Assembly (NCBI GenBank): GCA_023053575.1
Contig: JAKZAP010000004.1
Location: 24,853,252 to 24,917,251 of the forward strand
Reading direction: 5' to 3'
DNA from: Branchinecta lynchi
Taxonomy: Eukaryota > Arthropoda > Branchiopoda > Anostraca > Branchinectidae
Length of the DNA: 64,000 nucleotides
Below the pieces are notes generated by a model. It did no database searches. It saw nothing but the letters and a program-made list of their open reading frames with translations, and had not been told where the DNA came from. Shown piece by piece: positions 27,701 to 36,700 of this stretch; within the stretch, counting starts at the first letter, position 1, and each line of letters starts with the position of its first letter. A program made the position numbers and the translations under genes.

Positions 27701-30700
27701 TTTGAACGGGTGATCGGATCTCGATGAAACTTGATATTTGGAACGACCTCATGCCTCAGACGACCCACTTAAAATCCGGACCGGATCCGGTGACTTTTGG
27801 GGGGGCTGGAGGGGGCAACCGGAAATCTTGGAAACGCTATGAGTGGAGGGATCGAGATGAAACTTGGTGGGAAGACACCTAGCAAACACTAGATACATCA
27901 TTGACATGACCGAGCCGATTCGGGCACTGTGGGGGGGGAGTGGAGGGAGGGGGAATCCGGAACCTTGAGGTATTTATAACTTTTGAACGGATGATCCGAT
28001 CTCGATGGAACTTGATATTTGGAAAGACCTCATGCCTCAGACGACGTACTTAAAATCCGGACCGGATCCGGTGACTTTTGGGGGAGCTGGAGGGGGCAAC
28101 CGGAAATCTCGGGAAACGCTATGAGTGGAGGGATCGAGATGAAACTTGGTGGGAAGACACCTAGCAAACACTAGATACATCATTGACAGAACCGAGCCGA
28201 TTCTGGTACTGTGGGGGGAGTGGAGGGAGGGGAATCCGGAATCTTGAGGTATTTATAACTTTTTAACGGGTTACCGGATCTCGATGAAACTTGATATTTG
28301 GAACGACCTCATGCCTCAGACGACCCACTTAAAATCCGGACCGGATCCGGTGACTTTTGGGGGGAGCTGGAGGGGGCAACCGGAAATCTTGGGAAACGCT
28401 GTGAGTGGAGGGATCGAGATGAAACTTGGTGAGAAGATACATCATTGACATAACCGAGCCAATTCGGGCACTGTGGGGGGAGTGGAGGGAGGGGGAATCC
28501 GGAATCTTGAGGTATTTATAACTTTGAACGGGTGATCGGATCTCGATGGAACTTGATATTTGGAAAGGCCTCATGCCTCAGACGACCCACTTAAAATCCG
28601 GACCGGATCCGGTGACTTTTGGGGGAGCTGGAGGGGTTAACCGGAAATCTTGGGAAACGCTATGAGAGGAGGGATCGAGATGAAACTTGGTGGTAAGACA
28701 CCTAGCAAACACTAGATACATGATTGACATGACCGAGCCGATTCGGGCACTGTTGGGGGAGTGGAGGGGAGGGGGAATCCGGAATCTTGAGGTATTTATA
28801 ACTTTTGAACGGGTGACCGGATCTCGATGAAACTTGATATTTGGAAAGACCTCATGCCTCAGACGACCCACTTAAAATCCGGACCGGATCCGGTGACTTT
28901 TGGGGGGAGCTGGAGGGGAGAACCGGAAATATTGGAAAACGCTATGAGTGGAGGGATCGAGATGAAACTTGGTGGGAAGACACCTAGCAAACACTAGATA
29001 TATCATTGACATAACCGAGCCGTGCCTACTCGTAACAAGTGCCATATGAGCTCGTAGCTCTTGTTAATTTTCGTAGCTATCCCTCGATCCCTTTAGTCCC
29101 TGTGTATATTAGACCCCCCCCCCCTTCTGTCCCGCATCACAGTGGGTGGATGTGGTTTTGACACATAAACATGACATCGTATCTGCTCCTGCCAACCATC
29201 AACTTTCGGATTACTTTTTCAATTTCGCCTCCTTTCCGTCCTCACAGGGATAATCGGATCTGGACTCTTTAGTATGTCGTATTTCCTCATCTAGCTTCCA
29301 TGAGCGGGCTCGAACTAGTCAAACTGGGACAGAACAACAAACGGTAGATAGCTATGAGATAAGGCACTTGTGCCGTAATTAGAATTACGGAGTGCAAGCG
29401 AGTGGGTGGTGCTTAAACCAAAGGCAATACTATTGATATTTCCCATTTGGGCATTTGGGGTGCCAGGTTTGGAAAGCCCAAGGTGCGAATCGGTTTTAGA
29501 GTGGGTTGGATGGAGGGCACTGCCAATATATTAAGTTGATGACCTGTCTTGAGGATCCAGAATCTAGAATGTGAGGAAAGGGACTACAAATTCAGTTTCG
29601 AGTCTCGCAAAAGATGCTCAGCAGATCATGCTTTATTCTGTAGAGTAATAAATGATGCCTAGAAGGTCTTCGAATTTTTTGCTGTGCCTTGCAGGAGACA
29701 GAGTGGTGGATAGTTTCGATGGAGCTAAAATGGCAGCAGTCAAAGGCAGTCCAGTCTAGTTAAACGTCTACTTTTTTTCAGTCCTTTCTGGATTAAACCG
29801 AGCGTATGGCTGATGAACATTCAGGAGAATGTGGCATTGCGTCTGAACAAAAGCTTTCCGTACATGACCCTGCATAACCTGCATGCAGAAGGAGGTGTTG
29901 GACGGACGGCATGGAAAGAAACCATGCTTCCCTTCCAGCAAAGTTTGCATACAAGGTTAGTTATTCTATTTGTTTCGTAACCAGTGAAACTCAATAGAAC
30001 CAGCCCTATTTTTTCTTCGAAGCCCTGTTCCTGTTGCTTTCCTTGAAATTTTTTCTTAAAAATAATAATAATTTTATAATTTATAATTTAGGTCGTCAGC
30101 ATCTATGATAGCGCTACTAGACGAACTCGAGGTTCCTTTAAGTAAAAAATAACGAGAACACATTTGTAGATAAGAAGGAAACACAGTGACAGGAAGCGTT
30201 AACAGTGGGTGTGCCTAACCATGGGAACTGGGGCTTCAAAGCGGACGGAAATATCCATGTGGTTCCAGTTGGTTTTCATAAGCCATCCTAATGTGAAGAA
30301 GGACCCGAAAGAGAGCTAGCCAGAATAGTCTCGTTGCGACAGTCGAAAATGTTGTTCCATCCCCTAGATTCAGGCACCTGGATTAGTTCTCTAAGCTGCT
30401 TAAGAAAACACGAAGCATACCCGTAAGGAATTTGGCCAATCTTGCGCATTCGCAAAGCAAAGATTCTGCTCTTGATTCTGCTATCGCTGCTTTGGCTCGT
30501 TCATGGATTTTTAACCTTAAAGCACAAGTTGCAGCAGACAGCTGATCCAGTTGCGTCTCCAGTGTCGGACATAGCTCTTGCTGGGTTTCTCAAGGATAGT
30601 CAATCCGTCTCGGCTATTTTCAGCCTCAGACATCCCGTTCGGTTTTGATGAGAAAACGCAGAACTTTGAATAGGGTAACCGCTATTTCTGACCAATTAGC

Positions 30701-33700
30701 TCATCAAAAGCGACAGACTTCCGATCCGATCGGTGTCGAGAAGTGTCACCGATCGAGCGCCGTTAAGATGGATGGTTAGTAAAACGATTTCACACATAGA
30801 TTACAAATGGGTAGAATGATTAGTGAGCTCATTTTTTTCTTTCAGTACCTTTCGAACATACACGGTGGTCAGCAGTACGGTGCAAGGGCAGCTGGTCGCC
30901 TGCCAGTATGCAATTCTTCGAAGCGAAATAAGACATTCAGAACCACAGATCTCTTGGCGAAATTTTGGAACATGAAAGTAAAAGGGTCTCTGAAGGGTAG
31001 ATTCCGGAACTGAATGGCGTCTCCAAGCAAAGTGAGTATCTGTTGATCCTAATTTTTCTGAATACTTGGAATCAGAGCTATAGAAACTGTGCTGAGGGAA
31101 CCCGCGCGTGATAATTACAAACTAAATCCACGCCACTGGAATTTTTCGAAGAAATTGTGTTAAAGTCCAACTAAGAACGCTAAAACACGGAATTCCAACT
31201 TATTATATTTTTTAATAACCTAGCAAACTTGTCTTTTACTAGGTGAACGCTCCTTTCTTGTACCTATATCTCATAAAAATGACAATGACTTTTTTAAGTT
31301 TCTACTGTGTCTATAGCTTATTTTCTGTCAAAATATTTTTGCTTCACTTAGATTTTCCGTATTGTAAACCCATCCTGTTCCATTTAAGGACTTCGTGTAT
31401 TCGTATTAATACTTTTCTTCACAAAACATGGGAAAGAATAATATTAATAAGAATAAATACTTTTATGGCAATTGACCTTCGGCCAAGTGCGCCCGTCCGT
31501 CGGTCTGTCGGTCCCGGTTTTGCTAGTTCGAGCACTGCTACATAAGCTAGGATGATGAAACGTGGGAGGCATATCAGGGACCCGACCAGATTAAATACAA
31601 AATCCGAACAATCCAACCATCTGGGGGGATCAGAGGGAGGGGAATTCAGAAAATTAGGTATTTTTAACTTACGAACGGGTGATCGGATCTTAATGAAACT
31701 TGATCTAAAGAAATATATCCTGTTTCAGACATCCCATTTTAAGTCCGGACTGGACCCGGTGACATTGGGGGGAGTTGGAGGGGGGTATCGGAAATCTTGG
31801 GAAACGGGGAGGGTCCGAATTTCTAGTGATCCTGTGAGTTCAGTACTTCCTGATGTACTAGGACGGTAAAACATGGCAATGTCTTTAAACAATGTATAAA
31901 ACGGATACCTCAGCTACGATGCTTCATCATCCTTCCTCTTCATCTTGAATTTCATTTCCAGCTTGAGCGGCTTGAGCCTGAAAAGGACCCTTGCCAAGAA
32001 GGGCCGAAATATAACTCTAATAAAATTTAGCTGACTTGTCCGTTTCGGGCCGCCAAGTATGATTCGCAGTCAGCCTGGGCTGAAGGACTATCTATCCTTC
32101 ATCAGCGATATTTCGGCCCTTCTTGGCAAGGGTCCTCGTCAGACTGTCTATCACCAGGGTCAACTTCGGGGGAGGAAACAAGCCTGTAATCTATACAAAA
32201 CCCTTAATCTGTAATTACAGGTTTGTTTCCTTCCCCAAAGTTGACCCTGGAGATCGACAGCCTGACGAGGACCCTTGCTAAGAAGGCAGAAATATCGTTG
32301 GTGAAGCATCTAGCTGACGTATCCGTTGTACCCATTATTTCATATTTCAAAGACAGCTTGGGCTCAAGGAATATTTATAAACATGGCAAGCGTGTCAAGG
32401 ACCCGAACAGATCGACTTGAGAATAGTCGTTTCCCCGATCTGACCATCTGGGGGGGGGGGGGGGGGGGGGGTGGAGGGAGGAGGAATCCAGAAAAGTGAG
32501 TTTTTTTTCTAAACTTACGAACGGGTGATCGGACCTTAATGAAACGACCTAATGTCTCAGACGCCCATTTTAAATCTGGATCGAACCTGGTGACACTGGG
32601 GGAGTTGGAGAGAGAAACCGGAAATCTTAGGAAACACTTAGGGTAGGGGGATCGGGACGAAACTTGGTGGGAAGAAAAAGAACAAGTCCTAGATACGTCA
32701 TTGACATAATAGGAACGGATTCGGGCCCTCTGGGAGAGTTGGGGGGAGGGTAGGAATTTCTAGTGATCGCACGAGTTCGGTACCTCCTGATGTGTGGAGA
32801 GACTGGGACAAAACTTGGCAGAAAGGACAAGCACAAGTCCTATGTACGTGGTTGACATAACCAGACCGGACCCGCTCACTGTCTCGAATTACTAGTGGTC
32901 CCGCGAGTACAGTACGTCCTGATGGGCTAGGGACGATGAAACCTGGTACGCCTGTCAGGGAACAGAACAGATTAACTTGTGAATAGTCGTTTCCTCGATC
33001 CAACCATCGTCGGAGGAGGGGATGGTTGGGGAATCCGGAATCTAGTGTTATGGGCAGCTTTTGAACGGGTGATCGGATCCTAACGAAACTTTATATTTAG
33101 AAAAACCTCGTGTCTCAGACAACCCACTTCAAATCCGAAGGGGATCTGGCGACTTTGGCGGGAGTTTGAGGGGGAACCGGAAATCTTGGGAAACACTTAG
33201 AGAAGAGGGATCGGGATGAAACTTGGTCGGAAGAACAAGCACAAGTCCTAGAATTATCATTGACAAAAGCGGACCGGATTCGGGCACTGTGGGGTAATAT
33301 GATGAAACTCGGCAGGAATATCAGGGATCGGAATATACCGACTAGGAAATAGTCGTTGCACGATCCGAATATGTCGCATTTATAACTTTTGAACGGGGCT
33401 ATCGGATTTGAATGAAACTTTGCGAGTGAAAAAAGCTATGGTCTCAGATGTTCCATGTCAATTCTGGACCGGATACGATCCTTGGGGGGGGGGGGGGGAT
33501 TTGGAAGGGGGCCCGGAATTTTTGTGAAACGCTTAGTGTCGAGGGATCGGGATGGAATTTGGTGGGAAGAACTAGCATAAGCATTAGATACGTTCTCGAA
33601 AGAACCAGATAATGTCAGGACTTTTTGGGGGGAGTTGGAGGGGGGTTTCTCTGAATTCTGTTGATCGCGAGATATGATACTTCCGGATGTGACAAGCACG

Positions 33701-36700
33701 ATAGAACTATAGAACTTGGGATGCGTATTCGTGACCCTACCGAACAGATTTAACGACCCGAAACAATGCCTAGGAAGACTTCCGTTCCTTCATCCGACCA
33801 TTCTTCGGGGAATTGAGGGAGGGGGATTCTGGAAATTGCGGAGTCCCATGGGTTGTGAAAATATGGTAAAGTTCAAGTGAAACTTTATGGGTGAGATCTG
33901 ATGATCTAGATACGCAAATGTGTACGAACCCATTTGGCCATGGTTGGGGGAGTTGTNNNNNNNNNNNNNNNNNNNNNNNNNNNNNNNNNNNNNNNNNNNN
34001 NNNNNNNNNNNNNNNNNNNNNNNNNNNNNNNNNNNNNNNNNNNNNNNNNNNNNNNNACGAGATAGAAAAATCCGTCTCCGCCCATTTTCAGCGTAACTGT
34101 CGATCAACCTTAACCGACAGTCACTGACTTTAGCTAGTTTTGTTTACCTATGTGTGATGATGGTGGTTACATGCCTTGAATTTCTTCGTTCCAGGTGCGA
34201 CCAGGATGAAATGTAGGAATGGGTAAAAACAAATTAACGAACCAAATTACGTACAGATGTGACTGAATGTGGCAAGGGCATTATCTAATCTAATACGGTA
34301 AGAAAGATGTGAAGTTGACGATATGGTGGAAGTTCGGGAGAACAGTTTCAAGACGATAGGAATGATTATTTTGAACACATTTGTACCTTTTCTGTATGCA
34401 TAATCCTAACACCATCCAACAATGTTCACATTCTCCAAACAGAAACTGATTAAAGACTTAAGCCCAAGAGTCTATCCTCCGTCGCCGTCTCATTAATTAT
34501 TCATTGAGTTCGATATTGAGCTTACTGAGCACACCTTTCCTTTTTGAAGATATTACGGGTTTTAAGTAGGAAGGATATAAAAAACAAAAAGAAATTGTTG
34601 AAAATATTATGCAGTTTTTTTGTTGATTTTTAAATATTTTTCTTTTCCCAGCTACCTACATGCGATTCCGCCATTAACGATGTTTTCGTTCCATTCCCCT
34701 AACGCAACTTCACTCACATCGTTTCGTATATTCGAATAATGCATAAAACGGATTCGTCAGATACGATGCTTTGACGGCGATATTTCGGCCCTTCTTGGCA
34801 AGGGTCCTCTCAGGATTGCAGGTTTGTTCCTTCCCCGACGTTGACCCTGAAGATTGACAGTCTAACGAGGACCCTTGCCAAGAAGGGCCGAAATATCGCT
34901 GCCGAAGCATCGTAGCTCACGTATCCGTTTTATGCATTATTCGAGTATATGTTTCAAAGTCGGCTTGGGCTAAAAATTCATATCGTTTCAATCTTGCAGC
35001 TTACCCTTTGTCGAAGCAGTCTTGGCCGAAGTTTACAGAATGAGCAACATTGCCATGACTGCAGTTCCTAGACGGGCTATGAGAGATACTTCATTGATGG
35101 GATACCACATTCCTAAAAATGCGCTCGTACAGATCAGTATATGGTCAGTTCACATGGACAAAAAGTACTGGGGTGACTCCGAAAACTTTCGCCCTGAGAG
35201 GCACCTTGATGAAAATGGAAAGCTGAAGAAAACTGGAGCCCATCTTGTTCCGTTTGGTTTAGGTAAGTTCTGCCTCCTTTCTTGTTGTGCTGTGATAAAT
35301 GAGGCGTCTTCTTGCCATTTTCCGGGAACGGCTAAAACTCATAATGCTCACGATGACCATGCCCACGGTTCAAAATGCCCATGAATCAAAATCCCTACGA
35401 CTCGAAATGCCCACGGCTCGAGGTCCAGAGTGCCCAAGACTTGTAATGCCCAAGGTTCAAAAGGCCCACGAATCAAAATGCAAACGACTTGAAATGCCCA
35501 CAGCTCAAAACGCACACGGCTCAGAATGCCCACGGTTCGGAGTGCCCACGACTCATAATGCCCACGGTTCAAAATGCCCACCAATCAAAATGCCCGCGGC
35601 TCAACACGCCCAGGGTTCGAGTGTCCACGGTTCAGAGTGCCCACGACTCATAATGCCCGAGGTTCAAAAGGCCGACGAATCAAAATGCCTACGACTAATG
35701 CCCACAGCTCAAAATGCCCACGGCTCAAAACCCCCACGGCTCAGAATGCCCACGGCTCAGAATGCCCACGAGTGAATTGTTTGTGGTGTTGAATTCTGAT
35801 CTCAAAGTTTTACTGGGCTGAGATCTGACAGTTTAGTTACATAACTTATTCACTTAAATAAGCCAAAAAAAAACACAAAAAGGCTTTACTCCATTTGTCC
35901 GCCATTCGCAGATTGTTGATTTCAGCAAATGAACTTATTATTTAGGATGTATGGTACCTCTATGCCAAAGTCCCTCTATGCTTGTAATAATGATCAGCTA
36001 CAAAGGGAAGACGTTGCCGGAAATAAACTAAAAAGGGCAGATTCCGTGAGAAGACAATATTTCCTGACTCATTTTCCGTAACTTTCCCATCGCGCAGAGT
36101 CTCCCTGACTTAACATCTTAATATGCAGGCTTACTTTTATTCTGCGCGTCTGGAAGAATTTGAGTTTTCGTGCAAGCAGCTCACCTTCTGAGCGTTATTA
36201 CGAGAACCCCCGATGAAAAAATACAAAATTAATCAGATGGGTCAAAATATATCAGTGTAATGAAATATCACATGTACGAATAAGCTGCTTTCAGTTAAAC
36301 TTTGAGACATTTTTTCTCTGAACAGACAAACTGAATACCTTCTCCGTAGAATAATCCTGCCTCTTATAATCTCGTCAGTAGTCCCAGGATGAGTTTTTGC
36401 CTCCCCTGTGGACAGTTTGAGCCGTCAGCATTTTGAACCAGGACGAACCCTCTCCTGTGGGCATTTTGAACTGTCGGCATTTTCAGCCGTCGGTATTCTA
36501 GATGATTTTGATCCCGGAGTTTTCTACCTCATTTGTGGGCATTTTGAGTCTTGGGTATTTTGATTCGTGGGCATTCTCAGACGTGGGCATTTTGATCGTG
36601 GGTATCCTGAATCATGGGCATTTTGATCGTGTGCATTCTGGGCGTGGGCGTTGCGAGAGTTGGAAAAGATCGTGGTGATTTTGGTAACCAACCCGGGGAC

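Noticed and set aside
27194..28871. Minus-strand frames of about 80-100 codons rich in Pro and Ser
   Set aside because: They recur once per 281-bp satellite unit and are complements of the G tracts, so they are by-products of the repeat.
30442..30648. Frame resembling a type II membrane anchor (ILLLILLSLLWLV)
   Set aside because: It begins at TTG, has no ATG or good acceptor, and a second frame over the same bases looks equally natural. Not enough to call a gene.
35299..35792. 158-codon frame with NAHGSKCPRL-type repeats
   Set aside because: It is the 16-bp minisatellite read through; it starts inside intron 6 and shows no independent start or splice evidence.
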